Shown here in pieces: positions 51,566-61,287 of a stretch of 64,000 bases of DNA (position 1 is its first letter; each line of letters begins with the position of its first letter). A program made the translations under genes and the position numbers. Source of the DNA: an uncultured Porphyromonadaceae bacterium (GTDB taxonomy: Bacteria > Bacteroidota > Bacteroidia > Bacteroidales > Muribaculaceae). Location of the stretch: contig CABTZK010000005.1 in NCBI GenBank assembly GCA_902489275.1, positions 58,827-122,826 on the forward strand, given 5' to 3'. The notes under the pieces are model-generated. The model made no database searches. It was not told the DNA's origin and worked only from the letters and a program-made list of their open reading frames with translations.

Positions 51566-52273
51566 TTATTGCTCCTGCTTGGTGAGGGCCGATAGTGCCA
51601 CGTAGAGCAAGATGGCGGGAGCCAAGCCTGCCAAGCCCAAGAGCAGGACAAGGGCAAGAAACGCGATGACCAGGAGGTATTGCCTCCATGCCGATTTTGG
51701 GCTCAGGCTGTGGAGCTTGAGCGAGAACATGCGCAATCCGCACACCATGAGCAGCGATAGCGCGACAATGGTCGCAAGGGTCGCCCACAAGGGCAGCGCG
51801 TGGGGGTGAGTGGCCAAGAAAGCGGTGAAGCCCATCCAGAAGATGGCGTTGGCCGGAATGGGAAGCCCCGTGAACACGGTGCTTTGGCGCGTGTCGATGT
51901 TGAAGTTGGCCAGCCGCAGCGCGCCAAAGGCTGGCAGGAGCAGCGCCACGTAGGCCGCCCCTCTGCAGCCGGGATAGACTTGCAGCATCATGTTGTAGAG
52001 AATCAGCGCGGGAGCCAAGCCGAAGCTCACCAAGTCGCAGAGCGAGTCGAGCTCCTTGCCCAGCGGCGAGGCCGAGTGCAGCCACCGGGCGGTTAACCCG
52101 TCGAAAAAGTCAAATACAGCCGCCAGGGCAATCATCACAAACGCCACTTGGTAGCCCGGCAGGCCCCACCACCACGTGTCGAGGCTGTGGAAAGCGGCGA
52201 TAATGGCCAGCGTGCCCGCCAGCAGGTTGCAGCACGTGACGCTATTGGGAATGTTACGCTTGATGAGATTCAT
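51566..52273 (-). CDS. pssA: CDP-diacylglycerol-serine O-phosphatidyltransferase
   Basis: This 235-residue integral membrane enzyme has the CDP-alcohol phosphotransferase motif at FDFFDGLTARWLHSASPLGK and ELDSLCDLVSFGLAP, with all the Asp residues of DGxxAR..SxxGxxxDSxxD. It joins CDP-diacylglycerol and serine to phosphatidylserine, the precursor for phosphatidylethanolamine made by the upstream gene product. The start at 52273 overlaps the end of psd by 20 bp. About seven membrane segments are visible. Confidence 0.95.
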   Translation of the reverse strand: MNLIKRNIPNSVTCCNLLAGTLAIIAAFHSLDTWWWGLPGYQVAFVMIALAAVFDFFDGLTARWLHSASPLGKELDSLCDLVSFGLAPALILYNMMLQVYPGCRGAAYVALLLPAFGALRLANFNIDTRQSTVFTGLPIPANAIFWMGFTAFLATHPHALPLWATLATIVALSLLMVCGLRMFSLKLHSLSPKSAWRQYLLVIAFLALVLLLGLAGLAPAILLYVALSALTKQEQ

Positions 52274-52949
52274 TGCAATTGCGTTTTTTCAGGCGAGCGA
52301 CTTGGGTGACACCTCCCATGGTCTTGTCGCCAAGTTTTACCATGACTTCACTATCGAGCGGCAGATAGAGATCAACGCGCGAGCCAAACTTGATGAACCC
52401 CATGTGCTGCTCCACGCTCACGCGCTCGCCCGGCTCGACGTAGGTGACAATGCGCCGCGCAATGGCGCCGGCGATTTGCCGCACGAGAATCTCGTGGCCC
52501 GTGAGAGTCTCAATCACCACCGCCGAGCGCTCGTTCTCGGTGCTCGATTTGGGCAGGTAGGCGGCCAAGAACCGCCCGTTGTGGTGCTTCACATATTTCA
52601 CGATGCCCTCGGCAGGAATCCAGTTGGCGTGCACGTTGAAAACGCTCATGAAAACCGAGAGCTGAATCATGTTGCAGTGCAGGTACTCGTCCTCGTAGAC
52701 CTCTTCGAGCGCCACCACCGTGCCGTCGACACTCGAAACCACCGCATCGCTCAAGTCGCCCTTGAAGTGGCGGCGAGGGGAGCGAAAAAAATTCACCACC
52801 AGCAGGAACAAGATGGTCGAGATGAGCATGAAGGCGAGGGGGACTGACTTGTAGTCAATCGTGAGGTAGGCCAGCAAATTCACCACCAGCAGAATGAACA
52901 GCAACACGAAAATGATATTTTGTCCCTCTCGGTGTATTTTATAGTTCAT
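52254..52949 (-). CDS. psd: Phosphatidylserine decarboxylase
   Basis: This 231-residue proenzyme has an N-terminal hydrophobic pair (IIFVLLFILLVVNLLAYL and SVPLAFMLISTILFLLVV). The self-cleavage site is FGS in MGFIKFGSRVDLYLP; the Ser becomes the pyruvoyl group. VSSVDGTVVALEEV and SVFMSVFNVHANWIP are family motifs. It makes phosphatidylethanolamine from the PssA product. It has a perfect promoter upstream and leads the psd-pssA-DUF4834 operon. Confidence 0.95.
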   Translation of the reverse strand: MNYKIHREGQNIIFVLLFILLVVNLLAYLTIDYKSVPLAFMLISTILFLLVVNFFRSPRRHFKGDLSDAVVSSVDGTVVALEEVYEDEYLHCNMIQLSVFMSVFNVHANWIPAEGIVKYVKHHNGRFLAAYLPKSSTENERSAVVIETLTGHEILVRQIAGAIARRIVTYVEPGERVSVEQHMGFIKFGSRVDLYLPLDSEVMVKLGDKTMGGVTQVARLKKRNCNESHQA

Positions 52950-52978
52950 GTGTTCCGTAATACGATGTTTCTAACTGG

Positions 52979-53010
52979 CAAAGATAAGCAATATTTGCCA
53001 ACTGGGCAAA
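52979..53010 (-). promoter_or_regulatory. Promoter of psd-pssA-DUF4834
   Basis: On the minus strand TTTG (complement of 53007-53010), 20 bp, TATCTTTG (complement of 52979-52986), 30 bp before the psd ATG. Confidence 0.75.
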
Positions 53011-53067
53011 TCAAGCCCCGAAGATAATTTTAACGGTTATTTTTTTCGTGGTTGCGTGGGAATTTTG

Positions 53068-53075
53068 TATTTTTG
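53068..53075 (+). promoter_or_regulatory. -7 box of the GSCFA-murF/alr unit
   Basis: TATTTTTG fits TAnnTTTG, 60 bp before the GSCFA start. The upstream box is weak (TTCG at 53045, 19 bp away). Confidence 0.45.
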
Positions 53076-53135
53076 TCAAGTTATTTCGCGGGTGTGTGGG
53101 CTCGTGAGGGATGAATTGAAAAAGAACGCAGCAAG

Positions 53136-54119
53136 ATGGACTTTCGCACAACGATACGCTCGACCGACAACCTGGGCTTCATGCGTCATCACGATGGCAT
53201 GATGATGCTCGGCTCGTGTTTTAGCGACAACATTGGCGGCAAGTTGCGCGGCGCCATGATTCATGTCGATGTCAACCCGTTTGGCACGCTCTACAACCCC
53301 TTGAGCATCGCGCAAAGCGTGGAGCGCATCATCAGCGGCGAGCCAGAGCGCGGCATCGACCTGTTTAGCGCGGGCGGCGTGTGGAACAGCTACAACTTCC
53401 ACTCGCGCTTCTCAATGCCCAGCAAGGATGCCACACTGCAGCGGATGAACGGGCGCATCGCCGAGGCGCACGAGCATCTCAAGAGCTGCCAGACGCTCAT
53501 CGTGACGCTGGGCACGGCCATCGTCTATCGCTTGAAGGAAACGGGTCAGGTGGTGGCCAACTGCCACAAGGTGCCCCAGCACCATTTCACCCGCAAGATG
53601 GCGAGCGTGGAAGAGATGACCGAGGCGCTCAGCCACGCCGTGGAGCTGTTGCGCAAGTATAACCCCGCGTTGCGTGTCATTTTCACTGTGAGCCCCATTC
53701 GCCACATTGCCGACGGGCTTGAGATGAACTCGCTGAGCAAGGCCGCCTTGCGCGTGACGGTGAATGAGCTGAATCGAGTCTACAAAGACTGCACGAGCTA
53801 TTTCCCGGCCTATGAAATCATGATGGACGACTTGCGCGACTACCGCTTTTATGCCCCCGACATGGTGCACCCGAGCGAGGTGGCCATCGAGTACATTTGG
53901 CAAGTGTTCCGGGCCACTTACTTCGACGATGCCTCCTGCCAGGCGATTGCTCGTTGTGAGCGTGTGTCGAAACGCTTGAATCACAGGCCGATGAGCAGCA
54001 ACCGTGAAGTCATCGACCGGTTTTATGCCGACACGCGGGCGGTGCTGCGAAACCTGGCGAGGGAATATCCCTATATTAGGAACCTCAAGGAAATTAATCA
54101 CTTAATTGATGAACAATGA
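53136..54119 (+). CDS. GSCFA-domain protein
   Basis: This 327-residue protein has the name-giving motif MMLGSCFSDNIGG near the N-terminus, and VTLGTAIVYRLKETGQVVANCHK and PDMVHPSEVAIEYIWQVF later, resembling an SGNH/GDSL-type esterase fold with Ser, Asp and His positions. The family is common in Bacteroidetes and Proteobacteria; its substrate is unknown. The stop overlaps the murF-alr start (ATGA at 54116), so the two are translationally coupled, hinting at a cell-wall connection. Confidence 0.88.
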   Translation: MDFRTTIRSTDNLGFMRHHDGMMMLGSCFSDNIGGKLRGAMIHVDVNPFGTLYNPLSIAQSVERIISGEPERGIDLFSAGGVWNSYNFHSRFSMPSKDATLQRMNGRIAEAHEHLKSCQTLIVTLGTAIVYRLKETGQVVANCHKVPQHHFTRKMASVEEMTEALSHAVELLRKYNPALRVIFTVSPIRHIADGLEMNSLSKAALRVTVNELNRVYKDCTSYFPAYEIMMDDLRDYRFYAPDMVHPSEVAIEYIWQVFRATYFDDASCQAIARCERVSKRLNHRPMSSNREVIDRFYADTRAVLRNLAREYPYIRNLKEINHLIDEQ

Positions 54120-56602
54120 AATATCCTATCACTGAAATTGCTGACGTGCTATGCGTCAAGCCGAGCGAGCTGAACGACCAGGAGGCCGTAGTGAGCCAGT
54201 TGCTCACCGACTCGCGATCGCTCAACTATCCCAAGGAGACATTGTTTTTTGCCCTGAAAACCAAGCAAAACGATGGGCACAACTATATCGAGACACTCTA
54301 TCATCATGGCGTGCGCAATTTTGTGGTCGAGCGTCGCAGCGAGGCCATGCGATTCATGCGCGATGCCAATTTCCTGCTGGTTGACAACACGTTAGAGGCT
54401 CTGCAAAACGTAGCCATGAGCCACCGCAAGCGATTTAGCATCCCTGTGATAGGCATCACGGGAAGCCGTGGCAAGACCACCGTGAAGGAGTGGCTTTTCC
54501 AGTTGCTCAAAGACGACTATAAGATTGTGCGCTCGCCGCGCAGCTATAACTCGCAAATTGGTGTCCCGCTCTCGTTGTGGGACCTCGACGACAATACCCA
54601 GCTCGCCATTATCGAGGCCGGAATCTCGACCACGGGCGAGATGGCTCATTTGCAGGCCATGATCAGGCCCACGGTGGGCATTATCACCAACATCGGCAAC
54701 GAGCACAACGAGGGATTCTCGTCGATGGCCGAGAAGGCACAGGAAAAGGCGAAAATCCTCAGCAGCTGCGAGTGCATCGTCTATCGCGCCGACGACCAGT
54801 TAGTGACCGACACCATCAAGCCACTGCTCGATGTGGATGTGGCGCAAGAAATTGAATGGTCGTCCAAAGACCCCAAGCGCCACCTCTATGTGAGGCAAGT
54901 CGTGAAAGGGGAGAGCTCGTCGCGCATCTACTATGTGTACGGGGGCAAGGAATGCAAGCTCGTTGCGCCTTTTACCAGCGACCGCGACTTGGAGAACATT
55001 GTCACGTGCCTGGCCGTGATGCTCTACATGGACCTTGACCCCAGCGTGATCGCCCAGCGCATGCGCGGCTTGACCCCTGTGGGCACGCGCATCAATGTGA
55101 TTGAGGGCATCAACAACTGCACCGTCATTGCCGACGGCTACACCAGCGATTACAACTCGCTCACCCCCGCGCTCGATTTCATGGCGCGCCGCAGCAACCC
55201 CCAGCAGAACAATACCGTGATTCTGAGTGACCTCATGCCCGATGCTTTCGGCGCCGATGAGCTCTACATCCGCGTGAGCGAGTTGCTCAAGTCGAAGTAC
55301 ATCAAGCACTTCATTGGCATTGGCCCTGAAATGTGCAAGCATGGGCGCTACTTTACCAGTTTCGATAGCCAGTTCTTTGAGAACACCCAGGAATTTCTTG
55401 AGAAAATGTCGCAAAGCGACTTCGACGACGAGACTATTCTCGTGAAAGGCGCGCCCGACTATGAGTTTAACCTCATCATCGACATGCTGGAGGCCAAGCA
55501 GCACCAAACGGTAGAGGACATTGACCTGAACGCGCTGGCCCACAACTTCAAGTTCTTCAAATCACTCATTAAGCCCTCTACCAAGACGGTGGGCATGGTC
55601 AAGGCCAGCGGATATGGAACGGGCAGCTACGAGATTGCCAAGACGCTCCAGGATCGCGGATGCGACTATCTTGCCGTGGCGGTGCAAGACGAGGGAGTAG
55701 ACTTGCGCAAGGCGGGTATCACGATGCCCATCATCGTGCTGAACCCCAGCGTGACCAACTACAAGTCGATGTTTGACTACCACTTGGAGCCCGAGGTCTA
55801 CAGCATGGAAGAGTGCCGGGAACTCATCAAGGAGGGCGCAAAATATGGCGCTCACGGTTTTCCCATTCACCTCAAGATCGACACGGGTATGCACCGCCTT
55901 GGATTCTTGAAGGAGCAATTGCGCGGCCTCATCGACTTGCTTCGCGGCCAGGATGTCGTCAAGCCCACTTCCATGTTCTCGCACCTGTGCGTGGCCGACG
56001 ATCCCAGCCAAGACGAGTACACCAAGATGCAATTTGACTATTTCCAAGCCTGTGTCGACATCATTCAGCCGGCATTTAACCACCACATCATTTGCCACAT
56101 CCTCAACACGACCGGCATTGTGCGCTTCCCCGAGCGCCAGTACGACATGGTGCGCATCGGCATCGGCCTGTATGGCATCAAGACCCTCTTCAACGGTACC
56201 GAGGACTCGCTCAAGCCCGTGAGTGCCTTGCACAGCATCATCATCTCGATCAAGAGCTGGCCAGCTGGCACGACCATTGGCTACGGTCGCCGCGGCGTGC
56301 TGGAGCGTGACGCGCGCATCGCCACGGTCACCATCGGCTATGCCGACGGGTTCGACCGCCACTTTGGAAACGGGCGGGTGAAGATGTGGGTCAATGGCAC
56401 GTTGTGTCCCACGGTGGGCAACGTGTGCATGGACGCGGTGATGATCGATGTGACCGATGCCACCTGCCAAGTGGGCGACTTGGTAGAGATTTTCGGGGAG
56501 CATGTGCCGATTGAGACCTTGAGCGAGGTGCGTGGCACGATTCCTTACGAGATTCTCACCAGCGTCTCGCCACGGGTGAAACGCGTGTATTATCGAGAAT
56601 AA
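54116..56602 (+). CDS. Fused MurF ligase / alanine racemase
   Basis: This 828-residue bifunctional enzyme is typical of Bacteroidetes. Residues 1-460 are MurF (UDP-MurNAc-tripeptide:D-Ala-D-Ala ligase) with the ATP loop GITGSRGKTT at 114, EAGISTTGEM and TNIGNEHNEGF. Residues 465-828 are alanine racemase with the PLP Lys496 in MVKASGYGTG, the catalytic Tyr723 in TIGYGRRG, and IATVTIGYADGFDRHFG. It makes D-Ala and loads D-Ala-D-Ala onto the murein precursor. The MurF half lacks long insertions. It is coupled to the GSCFA gene by a 4-bp overlap. Confidence 0.95.
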   Translation: MKYPITEIADVLCVKPSELNDQEAVVSQLLTDSRSLNYPKETLFFALKTKQNDGHNYIETLYHHGVRNFVVERRSEAMRFMRDANFLLVDNTLEALQNVAMSHRKRFSIPVIGITGSRGKTTVKEWLFQLLKDDYKIVRSPRSYNSQIGVPLSLWDLDDNTQLAIIEAGISTTGEMAHLQAMIRPTVGIITNIGNEHNEGFSSMAEKAQEKAKILSSCECIVYRADDQLVTDTIKPLLDVDVAQEIEWSSKDPKRHLYVRQVVKGESSSRIYYVYGGKECKLVAPFTSDRDLENIVTCLAVMLYMDLDPSVIAQRMRGLTPVGTRINVIEGINNCTVIADGYTSDYNSLTPALDFMARRSNPQQNNTVILSDLMPDAFGADELYIRVSELLKSKYIKHFIGIGPEMCKHGRYFTSFDSQFFENTQEFLEKMSQSDFDDETILVKGAPDYEFNLIIDMLEAKQHQTVEDIDLNALAHNFKFFKSLIKPSTKTVGMVKASGYGTGSYEIAKTLQDRGCDYLAVAVQDEGVDLRKAGITMPIIVLNPSVTNYKSMFDYHLEPEVYSMEECRELIKEGAKYGAHGFPIHLKIDTGMHRLGFLKEQLRGLIDLLRGQDVVKPTSMFSHLCVADDPSQDEYTKMQFDYFQACVDIIQPAFNHHIICHILNTTGIVRFPERQYDMVRIGIGLYGIKTLFNGTEDSLKPVSALHSIIISIKSWPAGTTIGYGRRGVLERDARIATVTIGYADGFDRHFGNGRVKMWVNGTLCPTVGNVCMDAVMIDVTDATCQVGDLVEIFGEHVPIETLSEVRGTIPYEILTSVSPRVKRVYYRE

Positions 56603-56614
56603 CCCCCTGCTGAC

Positions 56615-57784
56615 ATGAGACTTTATCATCAAATATTGGCTTTTAGCATCGCTGCCGTTTGCGTCACCGCGGCAACAGCCAGCACATTCTACAGCGGCGG
56701 ATTGTGGTATCGCCTCACGGGGCGCTCAACCGTGGCGGTCGCGCCAGTGCCCGCCGATGCCGAGCGCAACTACGAGGGTGTCTACATCATTCCCGAGCAG
56801 GTGTTCTACGACGGCTATAACTACGAGGTGGCCAGCATCGACGACAATGCCTTCTGCCTCTCGTCGGCAACCGAGGTTCAAATTCCCAACACGGTGCGGC
56901 ACATTGGCGAGAACGCCTTTGCGCTCGACGAGGCGCTCACGAGCGTCACCTTGCCGCTTCACCTTCAGGCAATCACGGCTGGCATGCTGGCGGGCACGGC
57001 CGTCGTCAATGTGGCAGTGCCCGATGGCGTGAAAGTCATCGGGGAGGAGGCCTTCCAGGGGTGTCACCAGTTGCACACCGTCTTGCTCCCTGCCACGCTC
57101 CAGGAGATCAACACCAGTTGCCTGGCCGATTGCTACAATCTCTATGAGATTTATTGCGCCACGCGCAAGGTGCCCCGGGCGACGGGCAGAACCCCCTATT
57201 TCGACGGCATCGGCGGGGTGGATGTCGTGCTGCCCGACCAATCGGCCGCCGACCTTTATAGCACCGACGCGACTTGGGGCGACGAGTCGGCCTTCACTCT
57301 TTTCCCCGATGAGGATTTAGACTGGTCATGGCCCTTTGAACCCGAGGAGTTCAATGCGAGTTACCAGCGCGTGGAGTTGGGCAGAAACCTCGCCTATCGG
57401 ATTTTCGCCAACGACGAGCTCATCGCGCTCACGGCCGCCGACCATTACTATCTTCCTATCCTCGACCATGATGTGAGTTACACGATTGTCCCGACCACGA
57501 TGATGGGCGATGCCGAGCCTCAGGACTTTGTGCTGAAGTCGCCAAATTCCACGTCGCAGCATCCCATCGAGGACGATTTGGGCATGACCACGCCCCGCAT
57601 CTATGCCAAAGACGGTGTGGTCTACATCACGGGCGACAACCACGGAACCTGGACACAGGTGTATGACTGCTATGGCAGGCTCTACTACCAGCGACCCAGC
57701 AACGATGGAGAAATCAACGGATTGCCCCGTAATCGCGTCTATATCGTGATTTGCGGCAAAACGGTTAAAAAGGTATTCCTATGA
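56615..57784 (+). CDS. Secreted LRR_5 protein with sorting-like tail
   Basis: This 389-residue protein has the signal LAFSIAAVCVTAATAS, about four LRR_5 repeats (VASIDDNAFCLSSATEVQIP, RHIGENAFALDEALTSVTLP) at 85-190, a strand-rich middle domain, and a tail YDCYGRLYYQRPSNDGEING and VYIVICGKTVKKVFL like the other secreted proteins here. It lies 12 bp after murF-alr and overlaps tadA by the ATGA at 57781, an odd position between housekeeping genes, probably in one transcript. Confidence 0.8.
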   Translation: MRLYHQILAFSIAAVCVTAATASTFYSGGLWYRLTGRSTVAVAPVPADAERNYEGVYIIPEQVFYDGYNYEVASIDDNAFCLSSATEVQIPNTVRHIGENAFALDEALTSVTLPLHLQAITAGMLAGTAVVNVAVPDGVKVIGEEAFQGCHQLHTVLLPATLQEINTSCLADCYNLYEIYCATRKVPRATGRTPYFDGIGGVDVVLPDQSAADLYSTDATWGDESAFTLFPDEDLDWSWPFEPEEFNASYQRVELGRNLAYRIFANDELIALTAADHYYLPILDHDVSYTIVPTTMMGDAEPQDFVLKSPNSTSQHPIEDDLGMTTPRIYAKDGVVYITGDNHGTWTQVYDCYGRLYYQRPSNDGEINGLPRNRVYIVICGKTVKKVFL

Positions 57785-58221
57785 TGAACAAGGACGATGA
57801 GAAATACATGCGTCAGGCCCTGCTGGAGGCGCAAGAGGCGATGCGGCGCGACGAGGTGCCCATTGGAGCGGTGATCGTGAGCCATGGGCACGTGATAGCC
57901 CGTGGCCACAACCTCACCGAGACGCTCACCGATGTCACGGCTCATGCCGAGATGCAGGCCATCACCTCGGCGGCCACCTATCTCGGTGGCAAGTACTTGA
58001 CCGATTGCACGCTCTACGTCACGGTCGAACCGTGCCTCATGTGCGCCGGCGCGCTGGGCTGGAGTCAAATCGCCCGTGTGGTTTTCGGCTGCCAGGACCC
58101 CAAGCGGGGCTTTCACACCTTTTGCGATCACCCTTTCCATAAGCGAACGGTGATTGAGGGGGGCGTGCTGGCCGAGGAGTGCGCTGCATTGATGCAGGAT
58201 TTTTTTAAGAAAAAGAGATAA
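57781..58221 (+). CDS. tadA: tRNA-specific adenosine deaminase
   Basis: This 146-residue zinc deaminase has HAEMQAI (zinc His and catalytic Glu) and PCLMCAGALG (two zinc Cys). EVPIGAVIV and GFHTFCDHPFHKR fit TadA, which converts A34 to inosine in tRNA-Arg(ACG). Cytosine or guanine deaminases are less likely. The start overlaps the preceding stop (ATGATGA); the second ATG at 57784 gives one residue less. Confidence 0.92.
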   Translation: MMNKDDEKYMRQALLEAQEAMRRDEVPIGAVIVSHGHVIARGHNLTETLTDVTAHAEMQAITSAATYLGGKYLTDCTLYVTVEPCLMCAGALGWSQIARVVFGCQDPKRGFHTFCDHPFHKRTVIEGGVLAEECAALMQDFFKKKR

Positions 58222-58302
58222 CGCCCCCCGCATCCTTTCCCGGGGAATCCGCTTTATGGAACTGGACCTGGGGCAAGCGCGAGGAGCAGAAAAACGAAGA
58301 AG

Positions 58303-59196
58303 ATGATTAAACGACTGAATTGCCTGTTTCTGGCAACGCTGGCTGTCCTGCTTGGCAGCCCGGTGTGGGCGCAAGGCACCGTGAATAACATTACCACGCA
58401 AGTGGCCAAGGTCTACCGCCCCCAAGCCGACACCATCGAGGTGATGAGTGCCAAGATGGGACGTGGCATCAAGAATGTGGTAGTGCTGCCCAAGCAGTAC
58501 GATGCGGGGCCTCAAGACGAGCGCTACCCCGTGCTCTACTTGCTGCATGGGGCAGGAGGGGACTACAGTAACTGGCCTCAGAAGGCCAATCTTGAGGACA
58601 AGGCGACGCAATTTGGTGTCATTATCGTTTGCCCCGATGGCCAGGATAGCTGGTACTTCGACTCGCCCATCGATGCCAAGATGCAATTTGAGACCTATCT
58701 GAGCCAAGAGCTTATCGCCTATATCGACAGCCATTACCGCACATTTGCAGTCCCTGCGATGCGTGCCATCACGGGCTTGAGCATGGGCGGGCATGGCGCT
58801 TTGTGGCTGGCGCTGCGCCACCCCGAGGTCTACGGCTCTTGCGGCTCGATGAGTGGAGGTGTCGATATTACGCATTTCCCCCACAAGTGGAAACTTGACC
58901 AGCGATTAGGCCAGTGGGAGAGCAACGGCGCCCGCTGGGCGCAACACTCGGTCATGAGCCTTGTCCCCCATGCCAAGCCGGGGCAAAACATCATCATCGA
59001 CGATGGCGTGGATGATATTTTCTACGCCGAGAACTGCGCCTTGCATGACGCGCTGCTCAAAGCCGGGATTCCACATGATTTCACGATTCGCCCGGGCAAC
59101 CACTCGTGGAGCTACTGGCTCAACAGCCTTGACTATCACTTGCTTTTCTTCTCCAAGGCCTTTGCCCAGTCGTCATTACAAACCAAACAACAGTAA
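58303..59196 (+). CDS. Secreted esterase of the D family (alpha/beta hydrolase)
   Basis: This 297-residue protein has the signal CLFLATLAVLLGSPVWAQ and an esterase-D fold: VLPKQYD, YPVLYLLHGAGGDYSNW, the nucleophile Ser in GLSMGGHGALWLAL, Asp in IDDGVDDIFY and the catalytic His in RPGNHSWSYW. Related enzymes are acetyl or feruloyl esterases and S-formylglutathione hydrolases; a secreted carbohydrate esterase is likely. It lies 9 bp before ansA, so the two are probably co-transcribed. Confidence 0.88.
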   Translation: MIKRLNCLFLATLAVLLGSPVWAQGTVNNITTQVAKVYRPQADTIEVMSAKMGRGIKNVVVLPKQYDAGPQDERYPVLYLLHGAGGDYSNWPQKANLEDKATQFGVIIVCPDGQDSWYFDSPIDAKMQFETYLSQELIAYIDSHYRTFAVPAMRAITGLSMGGHGALWLALRHPEVYGSCGSMSGGVDITHFPHKWKLDQRLGQWESNGARWAQHSVMSLVPHAKPGQNIIIDDGVDDIFYAENCALHDALLKAGIPHDFTIRPGNHSWSYWLNSLDYHLLFFSKAFAQSSLQTKQQ

Positions 59197-59205
59197 AACG
59201 AGAAT

Positions 59206-60243
59206 ATGGAAACCAACCGACCCAAAATCTTGATGATCTACACCGGCGGAACGATTGGAATGATTGAGAACCCCGAAACCCGCGCGCTACAGCCGTTCGA
59301 TTTCTCGCATCTCATCGACAATGTGCCAAAAATCAAGATGCTGGACTACGACATCGACAATATCCAGTTTGAGCCGCCCATCGACAGCAGCAACATGAAC
59401 CCCAAGCACTGGAGCAACATTGCCCACGCCATCGAGGACAACTACGACAACTACGAGGGATTTGTTGTGCTGCATGGCACCGACACGATGGCCTTCACGG
59501 CATCGGCGCTCAGCTTCATGCTCGAAAACCTCAATAAGCCTGTGATTATCACGGGGTCGCAATTGCCCATTGGCGAGGTGCGCACCGATGGCGAGGAAAA
59601 TCTCATCACCGCCCTGCAAGTGGCGGCCGCGGTCGACAAGCAGGGCAATCCCATGGTGCAGGAGGTGGCCATCCTCTTTGAGAACTTCCTGTGGCGCGGC
59701 AACCGCAGCACCAAAGTCAGCGCCAACAACTTTAACGCCTTTGCCAGCAGCAACTATCGCGAGCTGGCGAAAATCGGCCTCGATATCCAGTTTTGCGAGA
59801 AGTTCTTGTTCCGCTTGCCCTCGAAGCGGCCACTCAAGGTGCGGTTTAACCTTGACCCCAACGTGATGATTCTCACCCTGCACCCAGGCATGACCGAGGC
59901 GACCTTGCGCTACTTGCTGGCCACCCCCGATGTGAAAGGCATCGTGTTGCGCACCTACGGCGCGGGCAACTGCCCGAGCGAGCCATGGTTCATCAAAGCC
60001 ATTCAGCAGGCCACCGAGCGCGGCATCGTGATTGTCAATGTGACCCAGTGCGTCAGTGGCGGCGTGAACGACAAGCTCTATGAGACGGGCAACCAGCTCA
60101 ACCAGTGTGGCGTGATCAGTGGTTACGACATCACTTGCGAGGCAGCCGTCACCAAGCTGATGTATCTGTTTGGGCTGGGCCTATCGCCAAAAAATGTGAA
60201 AAAATACATGAATTGCGCGCTTTGCGGCGAAGTCACGCTATAG
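59206..60243 (+). CDS. ansA: Type I L-asparaginase
   Basis: This 345-residue cytoplasmic asparaginase has both catalytic Thr motifs: MIYTGGTIGMIEN and VLHGTDTMAFTASALSFML. IITGSQLPIGEVRTDGEENL and TYGAGNCPS are also typical. It hydrolyses asparagine to aspartate and ammonia. No signal peptide is present. The 3' end overlaps the convergent SPOR lipoprotein gene by 6 bp. Confidence 0.93.
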   Translation: METNRPKILMIYTGGTIGMIENPETRALQPFDFSHLIDNVPKIKMLDYDIDNIQFEPPIDSSNMNPKHWSNIAHAIEDNYDNYEGFVVLHGTDTMAFTASALSFMLENLNKPVIITGSQLPIGEVRTDGEENLITALQVAAAVDKQGNPMVQEVAILFENFLWRGNRSTKVSANNFNAFASSNYRELAKIGLDIQFCEKFLFRLPSKRPLKVRFNLDPNVMILTLHPGMTEATLRYLLATPDVKGIVLRTYGAGNCPSEPWFIKAIQQATERGIVIVNVTQCVSGGVNDKLYETGNQLNQCGVISGYDITCEAAVTKLMYLFGLGLSPKNVKKYMNCALCGEVTL

Positions 60244-60732
60244 CTTTTCAAGAATCCAGGGGCGGCGAGTGAGTACTTTCATCCTCACGTTGGCATGGAT
60301 ATACTTGAGAAAGTAGGCGGCCGACGCTTTGTCGTCAAATCCTTGAACGACAACGCAGTATTTCCTGTCCTGGTCGCAATAGAGCACATAGGAGCTAAAG
60401 CCTTCATTTTGGTGAAGGCGGTCGCGGTAGCTCCTGGCATTAATCACTTGGTCAAACTCTCCCACAATCACGTTGTACCTCTTGGCATCTGCGGCATTGC
60501 CATCGGTCACCTTGCAGTAGGAACGCACCAGGCGCACGCTGTCCCCGTTCACGACATCGGTATAGGCGATTTTCTTGGCCATTTCGGCATCGTAGGAACG
60601 TTCGCCCTGGTTTTCCTTAGTCTGCTTCACCGCCTTCTCGTAGGCGCGCTTGTAGTTATCCTCACTCGTGTGGCAGCCCGCTAACCCGATTGAGGAAAGC
60701 AGGATAATTGACAAGATTGCAATGGGTTTCAT
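60238..60732 (-). CDS. SPOR-domain lipoprotein
   Basis: This 164-residue protein has the signal MKPIAILSIILLSSIG with lipobox ending LAGC, a helical stretch of charged residues, then a C-terminal SPOR-like domain (YNVIVGEFDQVINARSYRDR, YCVVVQGFDDKASAAYFLKY). SPOR domains bind denuded peptidoglycan, often at division sites. It is probably anchored in the outer membrane. It lies 15 bp downstream of the phosphodiesterase gene on the same strand. Confidence 0.82.
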   Translation of the reverse strand: MKPIAILSIILLSSIGLAGCHTSEDNYKRAYEKAVKQTKENQGERSYDAEMAKKIAYTDVVNGDSVRLVRSYCKVTDGNAADAKRYNVIVGEFDQVINARSYRDRLHQNEGFSSYVLYCDQDRKYCVVVQGFDDKASAAYFLKYIHANVRMKVLTRRPWILEKL

Positions 60733-60747
60733 CGGTCATTTTTTTTA

Positions 60748-61275
60748 TTAATTGAGCATTTCGCCGAGTGGATGTTGGCGGTCGTCGGCCAGTTCAATGA
60801 CTTGGCATCCCGTGATGCTCCCGTGGTCTAACGTCATGGTGATGAGGGTGCGCACGGTTTGCCATCCTTGCCTGCCTGCCGCGCCGGGATTGATGGTGAG
60901 CACGCCCAGGTAGCGGTCGGGGATCACCTTGAGGATGTGGCTGTGTCCGCACACGAACAGCTTGGGTTGCGAGAGTTCCAGGCGGCTCTTGATGCCAGGG
61001 GCGTAACGCCCGGGATAGCCGCCAATGTGGGTCATGACCACTTTCACCTCCTCGGTCTCGAAGATTTCGGTCTCTTTGAAGCGCCGGCGCAGCAGTCCGC
61101 CATCGGCATTGCCGTACACGGCGCGTAGCTTGGGAACAAGTGCCTCAAGGCGGTTGATCACGGCCTCGCTGCCGATGTCGCCAGCGTGCCAAATCTCGTC
61201 GCAGTCCTTGAAGTGCTCGGCATAGCGTGGGTCCCAGTAGGAATGGGTGTCGCTGATAATACCAATCTTTTTCAT
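60748..61275 (-). CDS. YfcE/MJ0936-type metallophosphoesterase
   Basis: This 175-residue calcineurin-like phosphoesterase has the full metal-binding set: GIISDTHSYW, HAGDIGS, VYGNADG, THIGGYPG and CGHSHILK. The family hydrolyses phosphodiesters in the cytoplasm; the natural substrate is unclear. It is followed 15 bp later by the SPOR lipoprotein gene and preceded by the PorE-like gene 12 bp upstream, so all three may share a transcript. Confidence 0.9.
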   Translation of the reverse strand: MKKIGIISDTHSYWDPRYAEHFKDCDEIWHAGDIGSEAVINRLEALVPKLRAVYGNADGGLLRRRFKETEIFETEEVKVVMTHIGGYPGRYAPGIKSRLELSQPKLFVCGHSHILKVIPDRYLGVLTINPGAAGRQGWQTVRTLITMTLDHGSITGCQVIELADDRQHPLGEMLN

Positions 61276-61287
61276 CTCTGCTGTTTT